Below, piece by piece: positions 10,845 through 21,740 of a stretch of 64,000 bases of DNA (within the stretch, counting starts at the first letter, position 1; each line of letters starts with the position of its first letter). The notes under the pieces are model-generated. The model was not told the origin of the DNA and did not search any database. It saw only the letters and a list, made by a program, of their open reading frames with translations. Position numbers and translations under genes: made by a program. Source of the DNA: Odontocerum albicorne (lineage: Eukaryota > Arthropoda > Insecta > Trichoptera > Odontoceridae); contig OX463846.1 of assembly GCA_949825065.1 (NCBI GenBank), forward strand, positions 5,971,366 through 6,035,365, read 5' to 3'.

Positions 10845-11425
10845 GAAATTTTTTGAAAGGAGGCGAATAAATGTTGTAGAAATGCGTGCACTGAGAAGCA
10901 TGCACGGGATGATAATATTATATATGACCGAATAAGGAATGAAGTGATTAGAAATGAACGTGATGAGTAAGATGAAGAGGAGCATTCTGAGATGGTTTGG
11001 GCATGCAGAATGAATGAAAAAATACTAACAAAACAAATATATAGAGCAAATGTGAGTGGACGACAAAGGAAAGTACATTACCCGGCGGTAAGTAATACAC
11101 ATCAAGCTTAAGAAAGAGACTGTAGGCCGTAATCGGCTAACTTCGGCTTTGTAAAGCGTCGTATCTGTCATTCATACACGTGTTCCGTCGCGATTTGTTA
11201 GCATATCGTGCGACAGAGACGATGCTCTATAAAGCCGAAGTTAGCCGATTATGGCCGACAGTCTCTTAGGTACTGTACGTTTGTATCTAGTGAATTATAT
11301 TTTGTAAAAAGAAAACGTAAAAGTTAGATAAATCGCAGGAGTTTTATGAGAAGTTGTATGGATGTAGAAGAGGCGAAGAATGTGTGTAGAGCTGGGAAAT
11401 TCTGACTTTGTTTTTTCTCTGCCTA
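10845..11425 (+). mobile_element. LINE-D 3' end, interrupted by a MITE
   Basis: Upstream of the MITE, translation gives VEMRALRSMHGM, then KMKRSILRWFGHAE and KILTKQIYRANVSGR. Downstream (11268-11425), LINE-D resumes with AAATCGCAGGAGTTTTATGA and GAAGAATGTGTGTAGAGCTG. This is the 'SILRWFGH' C-terminal zone of a non-LTR reverse transcriptase. Stops are present, so it is a pseudogene. Other copies lie near 39.9, 51.35 and 59.3 kb. Confidence 0.75.
11111..11268. mobile_element. Short inverted-repeat transposon (MITE), about 155 bp
   Basis: The terminal inverted repeats are about 40 bases and nearly perfect. They begin AAGAGACTGT, include TAATCGGCTAACTTCGGCTT, and differ at a few bases between ends. 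TTA flanks both sides (TTA at 11108-11110 and at the right boundary), which could be a 3-bp target duplication of PIF/Harbinger type. That class call is tentative. The internal part is CG-rich compared with the surroundings and non-coding. Confidence 0.75.
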
Positions 11426-12129
11426 CCTCGACAGGTAAATTGTCTAAAAATCATCATTTTTGTTAATTTTTTTTGTATTTTTTTGCATCGATTGTAAACT
11501 AAAAATATGTATCAAAATGTTAGATATGTGGACTTGAACAATTTTCGAGTTAGATCTATCATATATGTATAGATTTACTGTGGGAACATTACACTAGAGA
11601 CGCATACATACTAATTGAAGGCTTTCATCCGTACAGCAGTATAATTCAGTCTAACTATCTGTTAATTTGGAGTGCCTGTTAGTAATTAACAACCCTCCAA
11701 TATTTTCAGCGCAGCCGGCCACCACACACCCCCCGCTGGTCACAGTGTCATTACATAGGGTCATTGAGATGACAGGCCTAGACTTATTGTCCCTGCTAAA
11801 TTACGATGGGGGTAATTGGAGCTTGAATCCTTAGAGATTTCGGACACAACTAATCTTATGAGTTTTACCCTTGAAGTGTGCCAACAAACTTAACTGTGAC
11901 GTAGAAAAGGTTTTTTTATTTTATTGTTCATTTTCATCAGTATTTATTTAAAGCTTCAAAACTTATAATATTCGTGTCATTGTTATTTTAATTTTTGATT
12001 AGAAATTTATAATTTTCACGATGCAATAGGAATGCAGTTGCTTTTCATGATACAACAAGAGCATACTTCAAAAATACAAAATATTTGCATACGTTTCATA
12101 TTTAACCCTAAAAATAGATCATATCACAC
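11426..12129. other. No feature recognised
   Basis: Contains a GC-richer patch near 11700-11780 (GCAGCCGGCCACCACACACC). No homology was recognised. Confidence 0.4.
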
Positions 12130-12330
12130 TAAATCATACATTTTTTAACTGGTTGAATGGAAAAAAATCCTTAACTGCCCTGCGACCTCCTTATATTTTG
12201 TCGAAACTGTTCAACGACTTTTCAATAACATACTCCAATTACACTAATTGTAGCCTTACTGAATTTCTCTCGATATTTTAGGCGTCTTCAACAATATCTG
12301 GTAGCCTTTCATTTTGAATTCGTCATAATA
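12130..12330 (+). mobile_element. LINE-B relic
   Basis: AACTGGTTGAATG, ATCCTTAACTGCCCTGCGAC and a CGAAACTGTTCAACG-type block line up in order with the LINE-B coding end near 8530-8650. The copy is heavily diverged and its 3' UTR is unreadable. Confidence 0.5.
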
Positions 12331-13794
12331 ATTCGTCAATACTCACGATCTTTTCTTATTTTAATACTGAACTTTTTTATGAGTCACAGAGTAAGGGTTG
12401 TGTATGAATCTATTTTTTTAGATAGGAACCCACAATGAGGTATATTGGGTTTATTGCTTTGGGCCGTCCTTATTAACGAATGTTAATCTCCCACCTTTCT
12501 CTCAAAACTGAAAAAAAATATGGCTGCTTGGACGATATCTTTTCATGGCAACCAGCCTGCTAGATATTAAAAATTAACTGTACAGCGACGTTTTAACTAT
12601 ATAAAAAAAAGTAGAAGCTATAAGAAGATCTCTTTTTATCCCTTGCGCGGTTTTTTTAATTGTGAGTTGAAAAAGTTAATTAATTCAAGTATTTTACACA
12701 ATCAGACAGATCTGTTAGTAAGGTCAATTTACTCTACATTAATTATGTTTTTAAGCTCAAAGAACTCTCAAGATGTAATATGTTTTTAATTTATTACACG
12801 ATCAAAGGACTCAGTCAAAGCTGGATTTAAAATACGTGAATTTATTTGTAGAAACGACGTGTTTTTGTTAATGATATTAGTTTTGCTTTTACGTGTAAAC
12901 AGTTCAAATACACGAGGTCGATGTATTCGAACAAATCCACGAATACGTGAAAATGGGGATACGTGTATAATGGAATCAGAGGATTAACTTTTCAAGTGAA
13001 TACTAACTAGGCAGTGACGATCAATCGACGACGTGTTTAGCAAATTGCTTCACGCTTTTTTTTTCTATAATAATGCTATTTTTTTATTATTGTTTCATCT
13101 AAGTCAATTCTAAGGCTCGTAATTAATAAAGTCATCTTTTATCCCTCTACATCTCTACTCCATAAGTGATCTATAGTTCTATGTAGCTTGTTCTGAAATG
13201 AGTACCTCACGGCTTTTTTATGTGATCACTCCATTAAATTGATTGCTCGGCCTCTACTTCTTTTGCTATTGTCATTCTCTCTTGTTTCCGTTTTATTACA
13301 CACACGTTTTAGACAAAACAACTTTCCAGGTTAATTGTCAATTAACAATCCCTTCCTACCAACCATAAAAATGTTAAACAAGCCTACAGTGGAACCATAC
13401 TGGAATCTTTTCTTATTTAAGAAACACCTGGATAGCAATTGAAATCAGATTCACAATCCCCGTGTTGGAATCGAGCGACTCATCTACTATGTAAAAAGAA
13501 TATATTAATATTTAGATACAGTTTTCTTCTTTCAAGACTAAGTGTGAATAGAAAATTTAGATATGCAATAGAAAATTAAGATCTTAAACGTGTTATTTTG
13601 GACCAAAATATGCACATAACGTCTTATGTAACAGTTTGTACTGAAGATTATTAATTTTCACGGTTATATTTCAGTTTATTTTTGTGTTTTACATTGTGTA
13701 TGAAATATATTTTCAATCCTACGAATAGGTTTTGGTAGCCTATCGAAAAATTGTTAATTCGGCAGCACATTATTTCCCCGTTACTTAGATTTGA
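12331..13794. other. No clear gene; possible R4 relic near 12855-12985
   Basis: Mostly AT-rich and unassigned. A block near 12900-12985 (ATACGTGAAAATGGGGATAC) resembles part of the R4 repeat at 13.8-14.0 kb. Confidence 0.35.
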
Positions 13795-13990
13795 TAATCA
13801 GTTTAAAAAAGTTTATCAATGGTTTCAGCTTTAACTTCTGGAGCTCAATATTAGAATATTTAACAGTTAATTACTTGGTTATTACACTAATCTCCACTAC
13901 ACGTGTTTTCGACTCTTAATCCGAGGTTCTCCGAGAATTTCGTTATATAAAAATACGTGAAGCGGGGATTAACGTTATAAATGGAATACT
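13795..13990 (+). repeat. Dispersed repeat R4, copy 1
   Basis: The ordered phrases GAATATTTAACAGTTAATTA, ATTACACTAAT, CACGTGTTTTCGACTCTTA and AATACGTGAAG are shared, with substitutions, with 21590-21740. The element class is unknown. Confidence 0.45.
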
Positions 13991-14474
13991 TACGCAGTTT
14001 ATAGTTAAATATATCCAAAAAATTCTACGAAATTAGTCAATAAGACCTTTTTAGAAATATATTAAAGGATACAAAATTAGAATAATGGGATATAAACGAT
14101 ATAATTTTTAAAATATTTTTTTTTCAAAAGTAAATATAACAAATTTTATAATCTTTTTTAAATGAATTTTTTTCGCATAAAAGTTTCTTTCTTAGGGTCG
14201 ATTCTTTTCAAAAACTATCTTTGAATTTTGAATTGTAGAGCCTTTTTGATCAACTTTTCTAATATAAATATGCCATTTTGCTGCTTTGTGGTTAGCATAT
14301 TTCTATAAAGGAGGATCCTGCGTAAATTTTCATTACGTATTGAGAATTGTGCTTATGTTATGAGTAAAGTTATTATGAAATGTTATCACGTTTAACCTAT
14401 TGGATTATTTAAACTTAACCATTAATATTATTTTAAGAAATGTTGGCCTTTAAATCTTCTTTTCATTGTTTCAA
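13991..14474. other. No feature recognised
   Basis: Very AT-rich and without structure that I could identify. Confidence 0.4.
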
Positions 14475-14830
14475 AGGAACTAAATAATGTGAGACCCTAA
14501 ATTCTGTCACCTGGTTGTTGGACAAATTAGGTCCTCTTCGGTGTAAGACAATGAGTTCTTCGAGCAGTACAGCAAGTGTCGCACAATGCTCATCACCGCA
14601 GGGACATATAGTCGATCCATCACAAAATATTCCCCACTTTCCTACGCTGTTATAGGTTTTTCTAATTCCTGTTTGGAACTTGTTAAGGTATTTCCAGGTT
14701 TTTCAAGGTTGTTCAATATAGGCAAAATCCACTCGATGGGGCCCGATGTTTATTTCCATTCATTCATCTTAGCAACAGCACGTTGTTTTTACGTTAAGTT
14801 TCTGACTTATAGCTGTTAACCTAAGGGCTA
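14475..14830 (-). mobile_element. LINE-L C-terminal relic
   Basis: The minus strand reads NKFQTGIRKTYNSVGKWG, then DGSTICPCGDEHCATLAVLL and EELIVLHRRGPN. The pattern resembles the 'L-N-R-x-R-T-G ... K-W-G ... C-x-C-G' end found after the RT or RNase H region of several insect LINEs. Only this tail is visible and it carries stops, so the call is moderate. Confidence 0.4.
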
Positions 14831-16619
14831 GAGCCTAACGTTTATTCAAAGTTAATTTGTGGTTGATTTTTGAGCATGGTTTCTAATGTCTTGGCAGATT
14901 TTTGGAGACAAAATCCCAACAAAGATATGATCCTTATTAAATGGGGCTATTTTAAGTAAACCTGTGATCAGACGCCTGGTTGCATTCAGGGCGACCTGAC
15001 AGACACAAAAACCTCAAAAAGTCGCATTGGCATTTTGATGTACTATTGCACTAAGAAATCTAAGATTTTCTTTAAATTTGAAATTAATTAAAAATAATTT
15101 ATAATGTGGTAATCTTTATTATATTGATTTCGGAGGGCAGTTCCTTAGAAAGAGATATAAAGTAAAATAAATATTTCTTAAAATGAGGCAAATATAATAA
15201 ATTACTGACACATGTGAACAAAATATGTTCGCCAGCTCGTAATTGCAGATTTCTACATGCAAATATTTTGGCTTGAAGTACACAAGCAAGTGCCATTAAA
15301 AAAGTTTTATGTTTGTCATATTTCAGCTCTCCTCGCGGCGTATGTGGCTGGAATTGTTTAAAAGAGAGTATATCAATTTGAAGGCTATTTGGAGGATAAC
15401 ACAATCATTTTTATGGCTTTGGAGGGATTTCGCTCGAGACGGATCAGCTTTTTCCGCAAGCTAAATGACGCTTAAATCTGCTCATCATTTTCTCAGCGGG
15501 GATGCTTTAGCCTAGATTTTACGGTACAGATTTATTCATATCCAAGGAAATTTATTCCAAAAAATTTGCTGTACGAAGAAATAACATAATACTTCACGGT
15601 ATTGTTTATTTTTATTTAGTTGATCCATGATTGTACCAACTCACTTTAAATATATTAGAAATTTTTATTTCATTTTATAATGTGCAGTATTTATTTTTCT
15701 GAAAGTGGCTTAAGAGACTCCAACACGAACTTAGTGAAGAATTATCCTCAGATTAAAAACTTTAATCACACATTGATATAATATATAAAATGAAAGTAAA
15801 TTGTAAAAAAATTAAACAGAATCTGATAAGCAATCTAACACAACGATACTTTGTACTTGTGAAATATCTAATTCATGCATTTTTCTATATCATTCATTAT
15901 CTGTTGTAGAATTCAGCAGCCATTTGAAACCTACCCACACTTCTTATGCCATTCATCTAGCATAAACTACTTTTTTCTTGATTGGTCTTATACTAAAGAA
16001 AATGTAGCATGGTTCCTGTGACGTTTCACAAATTTGCCCCAATACAATCTTATAACGACGTTTGGTAATTTTAATTATTTTATAAATTTTAATATAAGCC
16101 TTGATTTTAATAAATAGCAAGTTATTTAGGTAAATACACTACATAAAACTAACAATAATGACAAATTAATACATCTTGTTACAAAGTAGCAAAAATACGC
16201 CAGTTTGTTAAAATCAAATAATATTTCGCAACGTTCGTCAAAAGTTACTACGTTAGTCCGCATTGGCTAGGGATGGGGTATACGATAGTTGAATTTTTGA
16301 TATTTTTTATACATATGGTAAAATTAAATGTTCGTAATTAGTATTAATTCATAGTGGATCTTGGTCTATTTAAAGATAGATACAAATCATACAATTATAT
16401 TAGAAAATCAGTATAATGAAAATTAGGAATTAAAACGTCAGTTTAGAGAAAAACAATTTTTCGATTTATGAAAAAACTATTCGATTTATAAAAAAAGTGA
16501 TTTTACCCCATCCCTTTGAGACATGACATTTCAAACGTCACATGGACCATGTTACATTTTCTTGAGTATAGTAGATTATACACCTTCATATAGATTTAAA
16601 ATTAACGGGTTTTAATATT
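14831..16619. other. No feature recognised
   Basis: About 1.8 kb of AT-rich DNA. Open frames such as the minus-strand one at 15099-15404 have no recognisable motif and are probably chance. Confidence 0.4.
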
Positions 16620-16624
16620 GAACC

Positions 16625-16885
16625 AAATTAAATAATTGACACTTGTAGTAGGATTTAATTGTAGTTGATTAAATTATTGACACTCGTAGTAGGATTTAAT
16701 TGTAGTTGATTAAATGATTCACACTCGTTGTATGATTTAATTGTAGTTGATTAAATGATTGACACTCGTAGTAGGATTTAATTGTAGTTGATTAAATTAT
16801 TGACACTCGTAGTAGGATTTAATTGTAATTGATCAAATGATTGACACTCGTAGTAGGATTTTATTGCAGTTGATTAAAATCTGTT
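16625..16885 (+). repeat. Minisatellite, 41-bp unit
   Basis: Six copies start at 16638, 16679, 16720, 16761, 16802 and 16843. The unit contains GACACTCGTAGTAGGATTTA then ATTGTAGTTGATTAAAT. The copies differ by only a few bases. Confidence 0.9.
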
Positions 16886-16924
16886 AAATAAAAACATTAA
16901 CAGTGTTAACGCCTTAATTTTAAA

Positions 16925-17310
16925 TAAGAAATATTTTAATATTTAAGGCATTAGCACTGTGGACGTTAAAAAACCTATTGATGGTTGCTCTGATAAAATA
17001 TTATTTTTTCCACTTAAAATAAGAAATATCAATGTCAGTGAATTAGGATAAACCCTGGTAAACACGTACATTACCAAAGTTTCAAGTCATCTTCTACTTT
17101 CTTTCAATCTTAACCTCCTGTCCTTTTTTCCGTAAGAATTCTAAATGTTATCATTAGATGTATTTTTTCTGTCGGTGCCAACCTAGATCTAATTCATTAT
17201 TGGTAAAGCTCGTCTGATGATCAGGGGAAAATCTTGAAACAGGTAGGGTTATATCGTTATATTAAGGGGAAAAATGGTGTTTTATTAAAACAATTACTCA
17301 ATACAAAATG
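16925..17310 (+). mobile_element. Penelope-like terminal type 2 element, copy 2
   Basis: The left edge reads TTAAGGCATTAGCACTGTGG, matching the elements at 1.57 and 36.46 kb. The right end contains CTGATGATCAGGGGAAAATC, TTGAAACAGGTAGGGTTATA and TGGTGTTTTATTAAAACAAT, matching the 2.1 and 31.7 kb copies. The inverted left arm is more decayed than in the first copy. Confidence 0.55.
17209..17247 (+). ncRNA. Hammerhead-ribozyme-like motif (H4)
   Basis: CUGAUGA (17214-17220), a short arm and loop around GGGGAAAAUC, GAAA (17236-17239), CAGG, then UA and GGG follow the same order as H3 and H5. Stem II is poor in this copy and stem III has lost its palindrome (CAGG), so an active fold is doubtful. 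Confidence 0.3.
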
Positions 17311-17344
17311 ATTGTTCAAACATAATTAGCGATAAACGAATATC

Positions 17345-17515
17345 GTTCTTGGGAAATTTGAGTTAGGTCGATTGAAATTTGAGTTAGGTCGATTGAAAAT
17401 TGAGTTAGGCCGATTGAAATTTGAATAAGGCTGATTGAAATTTGAGTTAGGTCGATTGAAATTTGAGTTAAGTCGATTGAAATTTGAGTTAGGTCGATTG
17501 AAATTTGAGAAAATT
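17345..17515 (-). repeat. Minisatellite, 21-bp unit
   Basis: About eight copies of TTTGAGTTAGGTCGATTGAAA, period 21 (for example 17360, 17381). Because 21 is a multiple of three, the minus strand stays open and encodes the heptad QISIDLT. That open frame is a by-product of the repeat, not evidence of a gene. Confidence 0.9.
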
Positions 17516-17956
17516 TCAAAAGAGCGTACTTTGATTAATTTTTTAACCTGCGCAGAAAGGAAACGTCTTGAGAGTTAGAAAAAAAGAGCTTCTCTCTGAT
17601 GTATATTAGGTTATTCATATATATATATGAAACTACAAATTCTTGTATGAGATGCATATAAAATTTCAAAGATAATGCAGAAAACATGGGCCTTAAAAGT
17701 GATTTTTTTAGACATTAGGGATAATTGAGATAACAGTTTGGATAAGGAAATAATGGTTGTATTGCTAGCACAATTTCAGAAACTGCAACTTTTTGGACTC
17801 AAATTGGAAGAATTTCACTAAGGAAAAAGGTACACGGAGACGAATAACTCTTGATAACAAGGTATGAGCTCTATAGTTATTGATGAAGAAAATGTTATGC
17901 ATAGCAAAAAACACAATGTAAATTGATCGACGTTTTCAGGAAGCAGAATAATAAAA
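17516..17956. other. No feature recognised
   Basis: AT-rich DNA ending at the TA dinucleotide that flanks the mariner element. Confidence 0.4.
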
Positions 17957-18178
17957 TATTAGGTGTTTAAATCAGTTGTGTCCGTTTTTTTCCAAATTAA
18001 AAATGAGCACCAAAAATAAAGCAAAATGGTAAAGATTATACGTCATTCAAAAGAAAATGTTCTGCTCTACAAGAAATTGTGATTGTTTTTACGTTACATA
18101 TATTATTTTATTTGATTACAAGCCCTCAAAATGGAATGTCAAGTAGACGAAAGTGAGCATTTTCGACAATTCCTTCTG

Positions 18179-18592
18179 TTAGCGTTCAATTGTCGAACGT
18201 TGATTTTTGTTGTTTTCACTCAAAACACGTGGAACCCAAGCGCTGAACTTCTGGACTTTTCCCATTGATTTAAGATGGCGGTATATAGTCATGTGACTAA
18301 TATTCATCTGCTCAGCCAATTTAACGGTGGTTTGAAGGGAATCTTCATGAATAATATGGTTTAAGCGGTCCTCATAGAAGTCCACTGGTCGTCCGGAACG
18401 CTCCATGTTTTTCAGGTCGAAATAACCGTCTTTGAAACGCAAAAACCACCAACGAGCTGTCCTTTCATTCAAAGCATCTTCACCGTACACTTTGCAAATA
18501 TCGCAAGCAGCTTTGGCAGCTTTATTCCCTCGATTGATCGCGAACAGAATGAGGTGTCGAAAATGCTCACTTTCGTCTACTTGACATTCCAT
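18179..18592 (-). pseudogene. Mariner transposase, N-terminal DNA-binding part only
   Basis: 137 codons from MECQVDESEHFRHLILF. The first HTH region (residues about 10-55; RGNKAAKAACDICKVYGEDA, then RTARWWFLRFKDG) binds the terminal repeat in this family. ERSGRPVD at about 84-91 is the usual linker, and a second HTH follows (TVKLAEQMNISHMTIYRHLK, about 109-128; then AWVPRVLSE). A complete mariner transposase is about 340-350 residues, so the whole DD34D catalytic half is missing. The frame ends where the inverted 5' end begins. The start is supported by the identical ATG in the other arm and at 60.46 kb. The upstream leader is broken by a LINE at 18622. Confidence 0.85.
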
Positions 18593-18621
18593 TTTGAAGG
18601 CTTGTAATCAAATAAAATAAT

Positions 18622-19143
18622 ATCAATCAATGGCACTACAGCCCATTGTGGGCCCCGGCCTCCTCCAGCAGTCGTCGCCATTCCCTCTTATCCTGGGATG
18701 CATTCCTCCAGCCCCTGATGCCAATCACGCTTGTATCACTCTGCACCCCATCCATCCACCTTTGGTCTACCCACGCTACGTCTTCCTTGGGGCTTGGAAA
18801 AGAGTACCTTGTTAGGCATTCTCTCTTCTCCCATTCTTGCTACATGCCCCGCCCAACGTAGCCAATTTTGATGTATTTTATAATTTTGGGCTCTTTGTAT
18901 ATGCTGTATAACTCCTCATTATATCTCACTCTCCAAGATCCATTTTCCTGTATGGGCCCGACTATTTTTTTTTCAAATATTTCCTATTTCCTTTCGAGTA
19001 TTTTTCTTTCAAATATTAGAAGGGAGGATTCGTCCTTCTTACTCAATACCCAGCATTCAGACCCATTTGTGAGGACAGATCGTAGCAGTGTCTTATAAAT
19101 GGTAAGTTTTGTTTTTCTGGACAACAACCGAGATATAAGGGAT
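18622..19143 (-). mobile_element. LINE-G 3' end inserted in the mariner leader
   Basis: The minus strand gives YKTLLRSVLTNGSECWVLSK, KDESSLLIFERKILERK, then after a frameshift QENGSWRVRYNEELYSIYK, and further on WVDQRWMDGVQSDT and the end GGAGGCCGGGGCCCACAATG. This is the thumb and C-terminal part of a non-LTR reverse transcriptase and is 5'-truncated. The mariner leader resumes on both sides: AAATAAAATAATAT before and ATGTAACGTAAAAGC after. The second mariner copy shows those two pieces joined, so the insertion boundaries are precise. Confidence 0.85.
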
Positions 19144-19289
19144 ATGTAACGTAAAAGCAAACACAATATCTTGAAGAACAGAAAATTAGCTTTCGAATGA
19201 CGTATAATTTTTGCCATTTCGTTTTACTTTTGATGCTCATTTTTAATTTGGAAAAAAAAACGAACACAGATTATGTTAACACCAATAGT

Positions 19290-20000
19290 TTGTCGGTTTA
19301 ATACGTACATAATATATGTACGTCTGCATAATTGAGAATTCATAGTACAATAGGCTAAAACGTATTAATATGGAAATGATATGGACTGTGACAAATTATA
19401 TGACTATTTTCAGTGACTAGGAAAATCTCCACGGATCTGTATAATCATCTAGCCGGAGCGGTTCTGGCGCACAATTCCAGCATATAATAATATATTCGCG
19501 TCAGCTTTTCTCCATGGACTACGTTGATGATTATGGAAGCTATGTTTTTATAAACTGGTGATATAAAGCAAAAGTTATAAAGAACTGCACCAGGATATCA
19601 TGTGAATCTAAAGGAATATATTGGAGTTTAGATAAAATATATAGGAGAAATTTTATCACTGCCTTCCCCGTATTGAATATACATACACATACTTTTTTGT
19701 GTCCTTTTTGGGACAAAAATGATGAATATAATAATTTTTTCGAAGCAAGCAATTTTTACCTCGCTAATATTCAAACACTGTCTGCGTGTTTTTTTATTTG
19801 ACATAGTTCTCTTACTTTCCACTTAACGAATATTTCCAATTATCATTTTTCATCCTTTCTCTTCTTCTAATTTTTGCTTACTTGTGGGGTGCATATATGC
19901 TTGTATGCTGAGCTTGATTTTTAAATAAAACTTAGAATAAATCCTTTCGTATCGTTACTTTCTTCCGATATATTATTATTATTATTATAATTATTATACA
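19290..20000. other. No gene; short ATT tract
   Basis: Contains an (ATT)n tract near 19968-19986. Minus-strand open frames at 19540-19822 have no recognisable motif. Confidence 0.4.
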
Positions 20001-20156
20001 CATGACAAGAAATATACATAATTTGCAAAAAAAACCAACTGGTTATTTAATTTGGACACAAAATTTTAATGGATCTGGGTTTATTGCCTTTCGTTTGTCG
20101 TGTCCCCAGTAAACTATGCTTTTGCCTCTAGCTCACTGAGGACATATAGCATGAAA
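20001..20156 (+). repeat. Dispersed repeat R3, copy 1
   Basis: Ordered blocks CATGACAAGAAATATACATA, TGGATCTGGGTTTATTGCCT, CGTGTCCCCAGTAAACTA, GGCTTTTGCCTCTA (first base a variant here) and CTCACTGAGGACATATAGCA recur inverted at 53.1 kb and in decayed form at 25.7 kb. It looks like the 3' end of a retroelement, but no coding part is attached. Confidence 0.65.
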
Positions 20157-20852
20157 AAATTTGTTGTCGGAATATCCGTTCAATACTGATTTAAGAAGAA
20201 ATCAAATGAAACAGTTCAAGTCTATGTTATTCACACAAGATGTGTTTTAAAAAATCCATTTTAAATTCATTTCAAGTGACTACCGCGACATGCAAAATCA
20301 GTTATCTTTTAACAAAAACATTTAAATTATTTTCTGATGGAGAATTTGTGATCTAGCTTTCTTGGAAATTTCTCGGAAATAACAGTGTGTTAAATCTTGT
20401 GAATTTGATACGTAGATCGCGATAATTTTTTTACGTAAAAAATCGATCTTGACAATAAACAAGTAAGACATCTTTAGTATATAGAAACATACATTTACAT
20501 ATTTAATAAATCAAATATAAGGATTAATACTAAAGGCATTTTTTCAACTGTTATAACTTTAGTCAGACGAGTTTTATTTTCACATGGCAATGAGAAAATA
20601 CGAGTAGGCTTTTTAAACATGTTACAAATTATGCTTTTATAAAGGTTGTGTATATCGCTGAACTTAAAATTTATTTTGGTGAACTTAAAACATTGATTCC
20701 ACTATTAATTTGTTTTTAAAATACAGAATGTCACAAGTGAAGTGTTTCAACAATTAATAACATTATTTTTTGAGAATACTGTTTTAAATAAATTCAGCCT
20801 TGAGATAAATCAGTATGACTTTCAGTTCCATAAAAGTTAAATATCAAAAATT
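20157..20852. other. No feature recognised
   Basis: AT-rich DNA. Nothing was found on either strand. Confidence 0.4.
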
Positions 20853-21296
20853 TAAAATTATTTATAGTATAAAGGTTTCAACATTTTAACTTCACGCTAA
20901 ATTATTTATAGTATAAAGGTTTCAACATTTTAACTTAACGCTAAATTATTTATAGTATAAAGGTTTCAACATTTTAACTTAACGCTAAATTATTTATAGT
21001 ATAAAGGTTTCAACATTTTAACTTAACGCTAAATTATTTATAGTATAAAGGTTTCAACATTTTAACTTAACGCTAAATTATTTATAGTATAAAGGTTTCA
21101 ACATTTTAACTTAACGCTAAATTATTTATAGTATAAAGGTTTCAACATTTTAACTTAACGCTAAATTATTTATAGTATAAAGATTCAACATTTTAACTTA
21201 ACGCTAAATTATTTATAGTACAAAGGTTTCAACATTTTAACTTAACGCTAAATTATTTATAGTATAAAGGTTTCAACATTTTAACTTAACGCTAAA
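20853..21296 (+). repeat. Minisatellite, 44-bp unit, very homogeneous
   Basis: Ten copies of a 44-base unit containing AATTATTTATAGTATAAAGG then TTTCAACATTTTAACTTAAC. Copies are almost identical; the visible changes are TTCACGC in the first, a one-base loss (AAAGATTC) and one TACAAAGG variant. There are no unique spacers, so it is not CRISPR-like. Confidence 0.95.
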
Positions 21297-21389
21297 AAGT
21301 GTTAGAGAAGGAGAAAACACATGTAGTTCTCGTTGTATATACGAGTATATTATATGTTAACGATAGATTGACAATTTCCATTGTTTTTT

Positions 21390-21545
21390 TGGTACGATGC
21401 TTGTCTTCCTGCTCGGGGGCTGTGATTTCGATTCCCGCTGACTCCAGTCTGGTTTCATTTTAAAATATTTAATATCTTCTTGGTTGGCTGCAAGAGATTA
21501 CCATATTGCAATAACGCCTCTAGTTGGTACTGTATACAGTAAAAG
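21390..21545 (+). mobile_element. SINE-1 copy (plus orientation)
   Basis: The head keeps a B-box-like TTTCGATTCCCGCTGACTCC. The body has AGTCTGGTTTCATTTTAAAA, and the tail has TTGGTTGGCTGCAAGAGATT then ACCATATTGCAATAA. The order head, body, LINE-B-type tail matches the copy at 58.6 kb. Confidence 0.55.
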
Positions 21546-21589
21546 AGTAATATAATACAATTTAAAAGTATTTTATTAAAGATTTCGGC

Positions 21590-21740
21590 TTAATTTTTGC
21601 GGAACTCCATATATGAATATTTAACAATAAACTTCTTTGTAATTATACTAATTCCACTAGATCCCGAAACACGTGTTTCTACCTCTTATCCCAAGTCTGT
21701 CTTGAGGTGGAAAGAGAACTTAGAAATACGTATGGTTAAG
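21590..21740 (+). repeat. Dispersed repeat R4, copy 2
   Basis: Contains GAATATTTAACAATAAACTT, ATTATACTAATTCCACTA, ACACGTGTTTCTACCTCTTA and AATACGTATGG in the same order as the copy at 13.8 kb. Confidence 0.45.

Larger units (their letters stand above)
17959..19285 (-). mobile_element. Foldback mariner, copy 1, with a LINE inserted
   Basis: The element is flanked by TA at 17957-17958 and 19286-19287, as expected for mariner. The ends read TTAGGTGTTTAAATCAG on the left and, inverted, TTGGTGTTAACATAATC on the right. Both termini then carry the same 5' leader (CCGTTTTTTTCCAAATTAAA, TGAGCACCAAAA) and the start of the transposase gene. The terminal inverted repeats are therefore about 200 bases instead of the usual 28 or so. 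The minus arm carries 137 transposase codons; the plus arm stops after about 17. No catalytic domain is present, so the element cannot move on its own. Confidence 0.85.

Noticed and set aside
12850..12920. Possible RT fragment (VFVNDISFAF)
   Set aside because: Ten residues only, with no flanking RT motifs on either side.
14840..15060. Possible antisense LINE body next to LINE-L
   Set aside because: Translation gave no ordered motifs.
15099..15404. 101-codon minus-strand frame as a host gene
   Set aside because: No motif and no similarity to any family I recognise; length is within chance for the region.
17316..17519. Heptad-repeat protein (QISIDLT) on the minus strand
   Set aside because: Product of a 21-bp minisatellite whose period is divisible by three. 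No promoter, splice or homology support.
20853..21296. CRISPR-like array of 44-bp units
   Set aside because: There are no unique spacers between repeats, and the genome is clearly eukaryotic. It is a minisatellite.
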